Shown here: piece after piece, positions 41,851-52,869 of the stretch
How positions within the stretch are numbered: the first letter of the stretch is position 1
Layout of the letters: each line of letters begins with the position of its first letter
From: Bedellia somnulentella
Lineage: Eukaryota > Arthropoda > Insecta > Lepidoptera > Bedelliidae
Assembly (NCBI GenBank): GCA_963576735.1
Contig: OY755186.1
Coordinates: forward strand, 14,557,970-14,621,969
DNA: 64,000 nt
Direction: 5' to 3'
The notes under the pieces: generated by a model
Told to the model about the DNA's origin: nothing
Seen by the model: only the letters and a program-made list of their open reading frames with translations
Database searches by the model: none
Made by a program: the position numbers and the translations under genes

Positions 41851-42813
41851 ATGCCAAAGTGTGCGGGATGTCAGAAGTTGACGCAGGTGCGTACAGATGG
41901 CGCTGTTTGTAGCAAGTGTGAACTGTATTATCACCGCGCTTGCGTTGGTATTTGTTCGACGCAGCCCGCTCCGACTAATTGGTTGTGCCCGGAATGTACC
42001 CGTTACATGCCACGGGACAACAAGGCTGACACTCCAGGCAAGGGTTTCATAGTGGAAGAGCAACGAGTTACCACAAAGACACCAACAGCCGAGTTAGCAC
42101 TGGAAGATGCTCACCCACGTTCAACAGAGCAGTGCTCTATGTCTCCTGAAATTAACACCTTTAGGAGCGAAATTCGTAGCTTACGTGATGAACTCGCAAC
42201 ATTTCGTTCGGAGTTCTACATTTTTCGCGAAGCTATAGCAACCGTTACAAAGAGGTTAGATACCATTGACGAAAAGGTTAATGATATGGAACGCCGAGTG
42301 TCCGATGGTACCAAGGCCAGTAATACCAAAATGCTGGAAGAAGCGGTATGTAGACTGCAACTCCAGCTTGAGGAGAGGGACCAGGATGCTCTTTGTAATG
42401 ATATACAATTGTCAAACTTGCCGGAGGACAAGGGCGAGAGTACTATCCACCTTGTTACGCTAGTAGGAACCAAGCTTGGTGTGAAAATGGACGACAGAGA
42501 CGTTGTTAGTGCAGAGCGGATGGGAGCTCTCCGTGAAGGCGGCGGCGCGCGGCCCATCGTGGTGCGGCTGGCGCGGCGCGCGACGCGGGACGAGCTGCTG
42601 CGCGCGGCGCGGGTGCGGCACGGCGTCACCACCGCCGACATGGGGCTCAGTGGTCAGCCGACTCGGTTCTACGTCAATGAACGATTGACAAGACTGAATA
42701 GGTCTTTATTCAATAAAGCCCGCGAGCGAGCTCGAGCATCTGGTTGGCGGTATGTTTGGACCCGAGATGGTCGAGTGTGTGTCCGCCAGAAAGACGGCGC
42801 GCCGGTCTCCTAA
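41851..42813 (+). CDS. LINE A ORF1 with PHD-like finger and coiled coil
   Basis: 320 intact codons from ATG 41,851. The finger is residues 1-50 (CAGCQKLTQ, VCSKCELYYHRACV, WLCPEC). A coiled coil follows at about 95-185 and an RNA-binding-like C-terminus (RPIVVRLARRATRDELL, FYVNERLTRLNRSLFNKA). The stretch 42,538-42,660 is extremely G+C-rich compared with the rest of the element. Confidence 0.8.
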   Translation: MPKCAGCQKLTQVRTDGAVCSKCELYYHRACVGICSTQPAPTNWLCPECTRYMPRDNKADTPGKGFIVEEQRVTTKTPTAELALEDAHPRSTEQCSMSPEINTFRSEIRSLRDELATFRSEFYIFREAIATVTKRLDTIDEKVNDMERRVSDGTKASNTKMLEEAVCRLQLQLEERDQDALCNDIQLSNLPEDKGESTIHLVTLVGTKLGVKMDDRDVVSAERMGALREGGGARPIVVRLARRATRDELLRAARVRHGVTTADMGLSGQPTRFYVNERLTRLNRSLFNKARERARASGWRYVWTRDGRVCVRQKDGAPVS

Positions 42814-42836
42814 GTGAGGCAAGAAGAAGACATTGA

Positions 42837-43574
42837 TCATATTTTTGGGCATATTGTGGTTTGATTAGTCTTATTATTTTTTTTATTGACATTTATTTTG
42901 AGTTTCACAATGTTTTAATAAAAAATAATATAATGTATGTTCTCTGTCCATATATATTCCTGCCTGCGCTTAATTTCGAATGTTATGTCTATTTTACTGT
43001 TACGCCAACGATTACTTATGTATTTATGTTGATCTATAAATCGATCCTTAATTCTATTCTATTTCTGTTTACCTTATTAAGTAATATATCTTATTTGGCT
43101 TTGTACTATTGTGAAACGTTTTGGCTGGCAAGTATTTTAAAATTAATGTTTCAGCACACAATTATTCTTGCTCATGTATTATTTGACTACTCGATGTGTT
43201 ATTTACGCTCCTTCTTGAGTCGCATTTTGTAAGAAGTGCAATTAATTGGCGAAACTATAAACAGACATGCACATTATTACCATATTGCATTTTATTTTAT
43301 TTATTACCATGTATATATCGTATATGTGTACTTGCAATATATAAAAGAAATATATTACCATATTGTATTTACGACAATATTATATGTATTTTGTGATATT
43401 CTTATTTTATTAATATTCAGAAATCGATTTAATAGTATCTGGATAGTTTATATATATTATGTATTAGTTTGTATAGAGGCGTCTAGTTACATTCTATTTA
43501 CGAACTACTATACTGGCGCAAAATTATTGCTTGTATTATCATTATTTTTCTATAACAATGTCCGTACCCGATAG
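42837..43574 (+). CDS. LINE A bridging hydrophobic frame (candidate ORFX, one stop)
   Basis: One frame stays open from 24 nt after the ORF1 stop to TGA 43,572-43,574, about 14 nt past the ORF2 ATG (43,558), except for a single TAA at 43,230-43,232. The 246 codons encode repeated hydrophobic stretches (for example SILFLFTLLSNISYLALYY and FTTILYVFCDILILLIF). First AUG is near 42,931. Compare the frames in LINEs C and D. Coding status is unproven. Confidence 0.33.
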
Positions 43575-46336
43575 TAATAAAATTTGTAATTTTAAAACGA
43601 AACGTCTAACACTGGGGTTATTAAATATACAGTCCATTAATACTGGTTGGGATGAGCTCTTAGAAGTCCTTAGGAATAATGAATTAGACATTGTGTGTCT
43701 TAATGAGACATGGCTACGACCGGACTCAGAATTGGCACGTTACACAATCCCGGGCTACCAATTCATACACGCTCCTCGGCAATGCGGCCGCGGCGGTGGT
43801 GTGGGGATGTATATTCGGAATGACATAAAGAAGCGCCGTCTTGACCATCTTGGCGGTGACTTGGAGCAAGTATGGATAGAGGTACGATTAAATGGATTAA
43901 AGTTTGCTATAGGAACATTTTACCGACCGCATTCTGTTAACGCTGGGAAGGCTATCGATAGTTTGCATAACTCTTTATCTATATTTGGTCCAAAATATGA
44001 TAATATTTTCTTGCTTGGCGATTTCAATGTTAATTGTCTCTTAGATAACTCTGCCAATACCTTCAATCCCGCGTGTTTCGAACCTCTCGTCTCTACATAT
44101 AAGCTCTCACAAATAGTTAATCAGCCTACTCGTATAACTCCGACTAGCTCTACACTTCTGGACGTTATATTTACGAGAAGACATTGTAAGTTGTGCTCAA
44201 TTAATGTGATCCATAACGACGATTTGAGCGATCATGGTTTGGTGATCACAGAATTTTCCATTAAATTAAAAAGATTGACACCTAGAAGAGTATCATATCG
44301 TCCAATATCAGAGAACGTAGATTGTATCTCTCACGCTGCTCAATTCACTCCGTGGGAGTTCGTACAGGATTACAAAGATCTTAACGATATGGTTAGTTTC
44401 TTCTCTTTCTTAATTATTGACTTGTTTGATCACTTTGCCCCAATCCGTCACAAAATTTTTAGGCATTCACCAGCACCTTGGATGACCAATAACTTGAAGC
44501 ACATGCGAAAACTCCGTGACAAAGCTTGTGAAACTGTAAAAAAGAGCAAGTCTGAGAGTTCGTATAAATATTATAGAGACATGCGAAATACGGTCAATTC
44601 TGCTTTAAAGATAGAAAAAAAAGTATTTTTAAATAATTATGTAAATAAAAACTCATCGAATCCAAAGAAAATGTGGCAGCATATAAACAGAGTACTAAAG
44701 CCATCTCGTGTCTCCTCAATACCCTGTCATCTCTCGGAGCCTAACGTTTTAAATCGTTTCTTTGTCGATGCCGTTCCGCAAATCGATTTTTCTATCTTTA
44801 ATAGTTCAGAAGATAACGCAGTCAAGTTAAGCGGTTCAGAGTTTTCCTTCTCGGAAATTTCGGAGGCGGAAGTATCACGTATTATCCACACGTGCTCATC
44901 TAAATCTGAGGGATCGGACAACATTTCCATGCTTATGCTCAAAGTGACACTGCCGTACTCACTTCATGCTATAACGACTATTTTGAACAAATCTCTACGT
45001 GAAGGCATTTTCCCTGACGCATGGAAGTGTTCTATGGTCACTCCCATCCCGAAGAAAAATTCAGTGGAACATCTTACCGATATAAGACCTATTGGAATAT
45101 TACCGGCTCTTTCCAAAGTATTAGAAAAAATTGTTTTAAAACAGATTATACCTCATTTGGAATCCCACGGTGTAATTCCGTCATTCCAATCTGGTTTTAG
45201 GGGTGGGCATGGCTCTACTACGGCTCTGCTTAACATCGTTGATGACATTTTGTCTTCTTCCGACCAAGGAAATGCCTCTATATTAGTGCTACTCGACAAT
45301 ACCCGCGCCTTTGACTGTATTTATCCCCCCCTTTTGATTTCCAAATTACAGGCAGCTGGTTTTTCATCGGCGGTGTGTAAGTGGTTTTCATCTTACTTTT
45401 CGGGCAGAACCCAGATTGTAAAAACTGTCGATACTCAAGGAAATATCACTGTTTCGGATCCACTTCCTATAACGCGTGGCGTGCTCCAAGGTTCAGTCCT
45501 TGGTCCAACTCTATTCAGTATTTACACGGCCAGTATATCGATGATCATAAAGGACTCTAAATACCATCTATACGCTGACGATACTCAACTCTATGCTCAC
45601 CTGCCAATAGATAGTGGTCAATGCCAATGTCAGTTCAGTACCGGTCTGTACAATTTTAATAGAGATCTCGAACGTATTGTTGAATGGTCTAAAAAGCATC
45701 ATCTCATAATAAATCCGAACAAGACAACAGCATTGATTTGTGGTACAATGAGTCAAATATCAAAAATAAAAGAGTTTCTGCCGGCTGTTCAGGTGGATGG
45801 GGTCACGGTTCCTTTCCAAGATTGTATTAGGAACCTTGGGTTATATATATAGATCAAGCTTTTAATTTCCAAAAACATATAGATTTAAAGATAGCCAAAT
45901 GTTTCTCCGCTCTAAGCAGTTTATATAAGATAAGGCCATTTTTAAATACAACCATTCGACTTAAATTATAGCCTAAATAAAAAGACTGTAAATCAAATTC
46001 AACGAGTCCATAACGCATGCATGCGATACTGCTTCAATATACAACGCCGACAACATATAACTCCATACCTTATCAATAATAACTTGCTCAATATGCATTA
46101 CACGAGAGAACTTAAATTATCATGTTTAGTCTACAACGTCATTAAAAAGAAAACGCCTATATACTTGTACGAAAAACTTAATTTCTCGCATCGTGACCGT
46201 CGAAGCATTCTTATAATACCGAAGCACAAACTTAGTAGGACTAAAGGTTCTTTTAAAATAACAGCCGCAAAATGCTGGAACGTCATTCCGCCGCCAATTA
46301 AAAGTGCTCAGTCTATTCACACCTTCAGACAAAAAC
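43558..46336 (+). pseudogene. LINE A ORF2: AP endonuclease and reverse transcriptase
   Basis: ATG 43,558. Endonuclease: LLNIQSINTGWDELL, DIVCLNETWL, LLGDFNVNCLL, LSDHGLVITEF. RT: DIRPIGILPALSKVLEKIV, VLLDNTRAFD (motif A), TRGVLQGSVLGPTLFSIY and LYADDTQLY (motif C). TAG at 45,850 ends the main frame. The C-terminal region continues out of frame with a short loss near 45,970 (QIQRVHNACMRYCFN, HITPYLINNNLL, CWNVIPPPIKS) until LINE B cuts it after HTFRQKL at about 46,337. The last 20 or so residues are at 50,506-50,571. Confidence 0.8.
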
Positions 46337-46587
46337 TAGGGCAAATGGCCCTACCCTACGGTCAGCTTCGCGCATGGCTAAAAGAACGCACTCACTCCCT
46401 CTCCAAGATACACTGGCAGGAAGAGCCCGGTTGCAGACAGTCGAAGGAAATCATGCCATCCCTTGACAGGAAGCTGACCGGGCGCGCCCTGCGACTAAGC
46501 AGGAATGATCTGCGGACAGTGACTGGAGTACTTACAGGACATACCACACTAAATAAACACTTATACACTATAGGCATTACCGACAGC

Positions 46588-46830
46588 TAGAGATGTAAAG
46601 AACTCGAGTCTTTGAGTCTTAATTCGATAGACTCGGCTCAATTTTACAAGACTCGGTGTGCTAACAAAACTCAGAGCTATGAGTCGACCCGAGCTCCAGT
46701 CCTTTTTCGAAGACTCGAGCGCCAAAATAGAACTCGTATTTCAAAAAAAGCTCGAGTCTTAAAAATGAAACTCACGTCTCAAAAAGAACTCAAGTCTTAA
46801 AAAGAGCTCGAGCGTATCGAGTCTTGAACG
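46588..46830. repeat. Left subterminal repeat array of the hAT element
   Basis: At least ten near-copies of ACTCGAGTCTT or GAGCTCGAG in both orientations within 240 bp. Such arrays are binding sites for hAT transposases. Confidence 0.75.
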
Positions 46831-47117
46831 TAATAAGGTTGATTTATTTAAAATACATAGTTTATGTGGCAACATGCTAAATGTGGCCTTTAGGCATGGC
46901 ATTATTATGTTCTGCGTACCTCAAGAGGGATAAAAACGCGACACTTATTTGTTATGTGGGTACGGAACAATATTTATTGCTTTTTATTTTACGAATCTTT
47001 ACTTAACTTACCTTTTTACTTCTGTGGTTATTATTTATAATTATTGGAATAAAAATGGAGACAATAAATAATTACAACACAATGATATTTAATATTTTTT
47101 CTTTGTTATTCGTTATG

Positions 47118-47525
47118 CTATTCAGAATCGGAGAAACTAGGCAAACTAACATTCTTTAAGCTATCTTCCTCTCGTACTTTCCGTATAAAGTCTAATATCT
47201 TGGAGTAAGTCAAAGTACGTTTTTCTTCGGGTACTCGATCCATCTCAAACGCTATCAGTTTAGAAAACTCTTGATTCCTTGGATCACATGGTTTTTCCAA
47301 ACTAAAGTCAATATCTTTTAGTAAGCTTGTACAAGGGCGTACATCAGACGAGTCCCAGCGATTTCTTTTATACACATACGAGTCTAGGATATCTCCATAC
47401 GTAACCTGCGTTTGTTTATCGGCTTTTACTGGAGTGGTCGACTCTAATAATTTTCTTTTATTCTCTCGAAATAATCCTGTTAAAATACTAGGAGAAGTAG
47501 ATCTTTCACCGTCAGCACTGGACAT
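47118..47525 (-). CDS. BESS-like second protein of the hAT element
   Basis: An intact 135-residue frame with ATG at 47,525, divergent from the transposase with a 377-bp shared upstream region. The N-terminus is serine-rich and polar. Residues about 88-122 (EFSKLIAFEMDRVPEEKR, LTYSKILDFIRKV) resemble the BESS motif, a short two-helix protein-interaction motif usually found at the C-terminus of MADF-domain proteins. No MADF domain is present. It could be a transposon-encoded cofactor or a captured host fragment. The lack of lesions argues for recent function. Confidence 0.6.
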   Translation of the reverse strand: MSSADGERSTSPSILTGLFRENKRKLLESTTPVKADKQTQVTYGDILDSYVYKRNRWDSSDVRPCTSLLKDIDFSLEKPCDPRNQEFSKLIAFEMDRVPEEKRTLTYSKILDFIRKVREEDSLKNVSLPSFSDSE

Positions 47526-47902
47526 TTTTGTAAAAATGAACGCACTTTTGACACGATCTAAATAATTCTCAAAGAACGAAATGTTGTCACTTGTAATAAA
47601 CTACGACACCCGAATATGTAGATCTAGGTTTCCTTGTTTTATGATACTTTTAGTAACCAAGTAATACAAGTAGTTATGCAATTACTACTTGTGCTTCAAA
47701 TCAATAAACTTAAATACTTCGTATGAAGGTACAATGTTCCAACATTTCATTATTTTACCCTCAATATTTATTATTGTGGTGAATGTCAAATAGTTTTTGT
47801 TGGATCACTTCACAGTTACGGTTTTTTAGCTATTATAAAAGACTATTTACATTATATTATTTAAGATTGTAGTTTTCCTGTTTTAATCAATTGTGTCAAC
47901 GA

Positions 47903-49648
47903 ATGAATATGGAGTCCGTGGAAGAAGAAGCCAGTACTTCATTGTGTTCGATTCCCAGTACTGATTCGCCGACTGAAATGATGTTGGATTTCGGACTTAA
48001 ACGGGCAAAAAGTGTTAAGAATACAAATTATAATAAAACGTCATTGCATTATGAATGCAAAAAATGTATGAAACAGTTTTCACTTAAAACGTCGCATACA
48101 ATTTTAAAAAGACACGTTGCTAATCATCACGATAAAGAAACAATTAAAGAAAACAGAACAAGTAAGTACTCTGTGTACGATAAGCTGATTCTAAACTTTG
48201 TAATACACGGTGCTCACCCTCATAGTGTTGTGGAAGAAGAACACTTTATTAAAATGATAAAAGGATTAAAGCCTAATTTCCCGGGAATAACACGCCATAG
48301 TTTGAATCTGAATATACAAACACTTTATGGTAACACAAAAACTAACTTAATAGAATGCATAAAGTCAATAAATAAATTGTCTTTAACATTTGATTTTTGG
48401 ACATCAGTGACGAACAAACCGTACATTGTTATTACAGCCCATTTTGTTCATAAATCAAAAATGAATTCTATCATATTGGATTTCGATCTTATACCTTTTC
48501 CGCATACAAGTAGTGAAATATTAATAAAAATCACGGAAATTTTTGACTGTTATGGTTTGCAAAATAAAGTTATGTCTATAACAACAGATAACGAGGCCAC
48601 CAATATAAAGACTATGCAGTTGTCACAACTTTTTCATAGCGATTATGAAAATGTCATTCACACCAGATGTTTAGCGCACATATTGAACCTAAGTGTTAAA
48701 AAAGGATTAGAAAAATTGAATAATGTCGTGTCACATATATCGAAATTGGTAAATTTTATTAATTTTTCACCAAAGAAAAAACAACTGTTCTTTGATATTT
48801 GTGATTTGTTGAAAATATCACGATTAACCCTACTTAAAGAAATACATATAAGATGGAACTCCACATTTTTAATGTTGGAACGTGCCTATAACATGCGTGC
48901 CGTGTTGGATCATATGTGCAACAATTTTGAGGAATTCAAGAAGTATCTAATTGAGGATTGGGGACAAGTAAAAAAGTTGATTGATTTTTTAAAACCTTAT
49001 TATGATGCTACCCTTTTACTCTCTAAATCAAAATACCCTAGTTTGGTATACGTGATACCTATAATTGATGTGCTGTTGGATCAAATTTCACAGAATTATG
49101 ATGACGACAATTTTTTGAATGCTTGTGCACATGCTATGGCTGACAAATTAAATCAATACATATGAGTGTTGCGGACAGAATATGCAAAATATGCAGTTAT
49201 TTTGGACCCCCGACTAAAAAATCATTATTTTTCTGAAAGAGAGGAACATGAGCCACTTCAGTTATTGAAAATATTCTACCATACGAAATACGATCAACGT
49301 TGTAACATAAATGAACAGTCAGAAACCGAAGGCAGTTCAAGGAAAAGTATTTTTTCGACCATTTATAGGAATAAAACAATCATTACGGATGAACTTCAGG
49401 AGTATTTAATGATGCCAATAGAAACAGAAGACACTGATATTATATTATGGTGGACACAACAAGCTAATAGATTACCACACCCTCAAAAATTTGCGTTTGA
49501 TATACTCAGTATTCCGGCAACAAGTGTACTGAGCGAACAGGCATTTTCAAGATCTGGTAATTTAATCACAAAAAAAAGAAACAGACTCGGTAATAAAACC
49601 ATACAAGCCACAATGTGTCTAGCATCATGGTTAGACTTTTTTGATTAA
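47903..49648 (+). pseudogene. hAT transposase with BED finger, one premature TGA
   Basis: First ATG 47,903 (a second ATG is two codons later). BED-type finger at about residues 48-75 (YECKKCMKQF, LKRHVANHH). Catalytic region: TFDFWTSVTNKPYIV (first acid), ITTDNEATNIKTM (second), HTRCLAHILNL (CxxH) and IRWNSTFLMLERA. A single TGA at 49,163-49,165 splits the frame. The second part resumes at the next codon, with LPHPQKFAFDILSIPATSVL and EQAFSRSGNLITKKRNRL, the dimerisation domain, ending at TAA 49,648. Otherwise full length (about 580 codons). Confidence 0.88.
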
Positions 49649-50029
49649 ACGTTTATATAATAAAAAATAAAGGTGTACTAAGTATGTACAATATGTACAT
49701 AACTAATGTGATTTGTTTATGTTAAGAATTATTTTCATGATGATTTAATTTTGTTTGTCATATTTACCTCTTTTAATTTAATAGGAAAGATTAATCTGAC
49801 GTATAACCTGTATTACTGTAAAGTTTTAACCAAATCCGTCCAATAGTTTTATCGTGAAAGAGTAACAAACATATTCTACCCATCCATACTCACAAACTTT
49901 CGCATTTATAATATTAGCAGGATTTTCAAAAGCTAAGAATATTAGACGTTACAAAAATAATTAAATTACTATTATATCTCACAAAGTTACATATTTTATT
50001 TCCTGTTTATTTATAAAGGAACTCCAAAT
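49649..50029. other. hAT 3' non-coding segment
   Basis: A+T-rich spacer between the transposase stop and the right subterminal repeats. Confidence 0.5.
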
Positions 50030-50227
50030 GGAAAAGAACTTGAGCGCGACTCGTCGCGTAAAACGACTCGAGCGCGAATCAAGACTCGAGCGCCATGTTG
50101 CGCTCGTGTCTTTATTTAGACTTAAGTGCTCGAGTCTGGGGTTCTTGGTATAACGAGTCGAGCTGTGCAATTTGTCAGCCGAGTCTAAAATTTAAGACTC
50201 AAAAGGCTCGAGTTCTTTACATCTCTA
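50030..50227. repeat. Right subterminal repeat array of the hAT element
   Basis: Repeated GACTCGAGCGC and CTCGAGTC words leading to the inverted terminus CTTTACATCTCTA. Confidence 0.75.
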
Positions 50228-50571
50228 CCGACAGCCCCATGTGCCGAGCGTGCATGGAAGCTGACGAAACGGTCGCTCACGTGCTCCAGGAATGCACTGG
50301 GGTAGCCGATATCCGCTATAACACAATAGGAACCATAAAGTCGCTCCCAGAAGCGGTAGCTGACCTGGGTAAGCTACTCGCCTTCTGGACGGAATTAGGT
50401 TGGGAGAATTAAATGACCATTTGGTCCACGCACAATGGCCTGCCATGCCGGGCTCAGTGCGGAAACCCGTGGCGTTTACCGCCCATCTAATAATAATAAT
50501 AATAATGGCTGTTATTATCGCAGTTCAATGAATTTGCTGTTCCCTATGGTTGTGCTTCCAATATCGAATGA

Positions 50572-51200
50572 GTTTTAATTTTATTTTTCTCCTTTTTTCT
50601 TATATGTATATATAATATACTATATTTATTATGTATGTCATATGTGCTATAACTATATATGTGCACCTGTGTGTAAGTTTCCATTTGGACGCAAAAGAGT
50701 ATTTGTTTTTATTTTTGTTTTGAACATACTTCATACCTATAATTTTCATATGTAAATATTTGTGTGTATTGTATATGTATATTCTATATTTATATGTAAG
50801 TATATATGTATAAATGTTCTATGTTTGCATACATATATTGTACGTGTTTAGAATATTTCATATATGTAAATGTCATCTTTTTATGTATAAGGCGCATGTA
50901 CCCAAAATTACCCACATATTGTACATTAGCTATTGGCTAAGAATATGTCGATTTGTATGCTAGTATGTTATTTTGTGTGTTTAGTTCTAGGTTAGTTTTT
51001 AAGTTTCATTTAGTTATAAGTATTGGTTAGAGCTGAAAACCGGAGCTATCCGCTTTAAGTGGTTAGACCGAGCTCGTAACCATTTTGTCTTTTTTTTTAT
51101 TGTTATTTAATTAGTTCTTCTTTTTTAACTTCTTTTCACTGTGTTATTGTATATATATTTTTGTTGTATGTGTAAAAAGACAAATAAAATCTTTTTATTT
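50572..51200 (+). other. LINE A 3' UTR
   Basis: A+T-rich with TATATGTA-type stretches; ends with GACAAATAAAATC and a T-rich run. Confidence 0.55.
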
Positions 51201-51214
51201 ATTTTATTTATTTA

Positions 51215-52103
51215 TTTTATTGTTATTCTATACGATAGCGAGAACTATTAATTTTAATTTATTAAATGAGGCTGAATATGAGGTTAGGATTAGGATAGCT
51301 ACACCTGGCTCTACTCTAGCAGACCTTCGTCAGCAGATGTCCGCTTTGGCTGTAGAGTTTCCTTCCACCAATATTATAGATTCAGTTTTACCTTTAGGTG
51401 ACGACTTAAATGAAATTCAGTCCACTTTGGCTTACCTAGAGAAGAAATTAGCGAATATTGAAAACACTTCTAGCGCTTATTTAAAAAAGCTAGAATCTTT
51501 TATTAATCATCTTCATTTCAGGATTAGTAGAATAGATATTGAAATTGACCCTACACACACAGAAACATATAACAACATTTAACTTAACATTTATTTTACA
51601 CTTTAAAAAACGTTTTGAAGATTATACATTTCAGCCGGCGACCAAACTTTTATCCAGCATTCAGGTTTCCCCTTGTTTGGAAGTTCCACCAAGTTCTGGA
51701 AGATTACCAGCTGAAGTTTTGCCCGTAGCTTCTACAGCTACAGTTCCTATTGTCTCTCCTTTTGTTTCTTCTTCCCGTTCTGGTGATATATTATGGTGTG
51801 CTAAGGAAATTAAATAGTTTACCTATAATGGTCTCTCCTGTCCTAGATCGTATATCCAAAAGGTAGAGGAGTTTTGTTTATCGAGAGGTGTTGATAAATC
51901 TTTTCTCTCCAATTTAGGTTATGAACTATTTTCTGATAATGCTTTGCATTGGTTTCGATTAAAGAAAAATTTAAATCCCAATATTTCTTGGAGTGAACTC
52001 AGTATCTCATTAATTAATGATTTTGGAGAATATGATTACGACTATAAATTATTATCTTCGATTAGAGCTAGAACTCAGTATCGTGATGAAAATATGATTA
52101 TAG
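51215..52103 (+). pseudogene. Gag remnant of the nested LTR retroelement
   Basis: Frames read NFNLLNEAEYEVRIRIATPG and NHLHFRISRIDIEID. After stops and frame changes they read VEEFCLSRGVDKSFLSNLGY, LHWFRLKKNLNPNISWSEL and LLSSIRARTQYRDENM, a capsid-like order typical of insect gypsy-type Gag. It runs straight into the 3' LTR, so zinc knuckle and pol have been deleted. Confidence 0.65.
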
Positions 52104-52502
52104 TTGAGCTGCTCTGGTTGACGCAGGTTTCCCGGAGTCGCAGCCCCTTGTTCTTGAGCTGTCCTGGTTGACGCAGGCTTCTTGGAGTCGCAACCCTTAC
52201 CGTCGAGCTACCCTTGCTGACGCAGGCGCCCGGAGGCGCCCTGTCCAGTTTGAAAATAGCCACCCATCGCAGCAGGAGTTGAAACTCAAGCTGAGTGTTT
52301 TTTTTTATCATATTATACTGATAGGTTACGTTATGTGTATAGGTTTTGTTAGGATTATTATTATTGTTTTAGTGTATTTTTTATTTATAATAAACATTGT
52401 TGTGATATATATATCTGCTATTTATTTACTATCCTTCTTTCTTCCCTTAGTTATTTTCTGGCTTCTGGCTACAGCATCCCAGGAGTGAGAAATAACGTTA
52501 CA
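52104..52502 (+). repeat. 3' LTR of the nested LTR retroelement
   Basis: Matches the 5' LTR from TTGAGCTG onwards, with two of the 50-bp internal units and many substitutions and small indels. Confidence 0.75.
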
Positions 52503-52503
52503 A

Positions 52504-52806
52504 TTCCGACGTGATCTCAGCACGGTTGATCAGATTTACCTCCTCAAATAGCTGATGGAGAAGAAATGGGAATATGCGCAAGATATCCATTCACTTTTCG
52601 TAGATTTCACGCAAACATATGACAGTGTTGATAGGAAAATACTGTACAAAATACTCACAGTATTCAAAATGCCCAAGAAACTAGTCTCTATGATAAAAGT
52701 GGCGACCAACATAAGTAAAATGCGTGTGAAAGTAGACGGTGAACTAACGGATGACTTTGCTGTAATAACTGGTCTTAAGCAAGCACGCTGTTCAATTTGG
52801 TGTTAG
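52504..52806 (+). pseudogene. RTE-like reverse transcriptase fragment
   Basis: From the LTR edge the frame reads RRDLSTVDQIYLL, stop, then SLFVDFTQTYDSVDRKILY (motif A), LVSMIKVATNISKMRVKV and FAVITGLKQ, where a GDPLSP-type block would follow but the frame is lost. The layout matches RTE-clade and related RTs. Truncated at both ends. Confidence 0.65.
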
Positions 52807-52869
52807 AGCACGCCAACCGAAAAGTGTTGACACATGATGGTGGGGTACACACACCTGACAGCATAAAGT

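Larger units (their letters stand above)
46588..50227 (+). mobile_element. Complete hAT transposon (3,640 bp) with two divergent genes
   Basis: Terminal inverted repeats TAGAGATGTAAAGAACTC (46,588) and its inverse (ending 50,227) are flanked by perfect 8-bp duplications CCGACAGC at 46,580-46,587 and 50,228-50,235. Both subterminal regions are packed with ACTCGAG/GAGTC words. It encodes a BED-finger hAT transposase with a single in-frame TGA and, on the other strand, an intact 135-codon BESS-like frame. Confidence 0.93.
46340..50412 (+). pseudogene. LINE B ORF2 C-terminus, in two pieces
   Basis: Piece 1 (46,340-46,587) reads LPYGQLRAWLKERTH, then GVLTGHTTLNKHLYTIGITDS. Piece 2 (50,228-50,412) continues CRACMEADETVAHVLQECTG and ends ELGWEN at TAA. 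Deleting the hAT element and one 8-bp duplication joins the two in frame at TDSPMCRAC. Confidence 0.8.
46337..50505 (+). mobile_element. LINE B, 5'-truncated RNase H-type LINE split by a hAT element
   Basis: It inserted into LINE A ORF2. Only the protein tail downstream of RNase H and about 75 bp of 3' UTR remain, and it ends in an (AAT)n tail at 50,488-50,505. The sequence family is related to the LINE end at 10.3-10.96 kb. The hAT element 46,588-50,227 lies inside it. Confidence 0.8.
41520..51200 (+). mobile_element. LINE A, CR1/Jockey-type, interrupted by LINE B
   Basis: 5' UTR from roughly 41.5 kb, ORF1, bridging frame and ORF2. A break at about 46,337 is caused by LINE B. The end of ORF2 resumes at 50,506-50,571 (QFNEFAVPYGCASNIE then TGA). 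The 3' UTR ends with AATAAAATC at about 51,190. The 5' boundary is approximate and target duplications were not identified. Confidence 0.75.
40940..52502 (+). mobile_element. Decayed LTR retroelement filled with nested insertions
   Basis: LTRs at 40,940-41,356 and 52,104-52,502 share the same 3' end (GAGTGAGAAATAACGTTACA). The 5' LTR is followed by TTGGCGCCCAACGT, a plausible primer binding site. A gag remnant lies at 51,215-52,100 and pol has been lost. LINE A occupies most of the interior. The two LTRs differ at many sites, so the element is old. Confidence 0.78.

Noticed and set aside
42216..42641. 141-residue minus-strand frame
   Set aside because: Antisense of LINE A ORF1, kept open by the G+C-rich patch.
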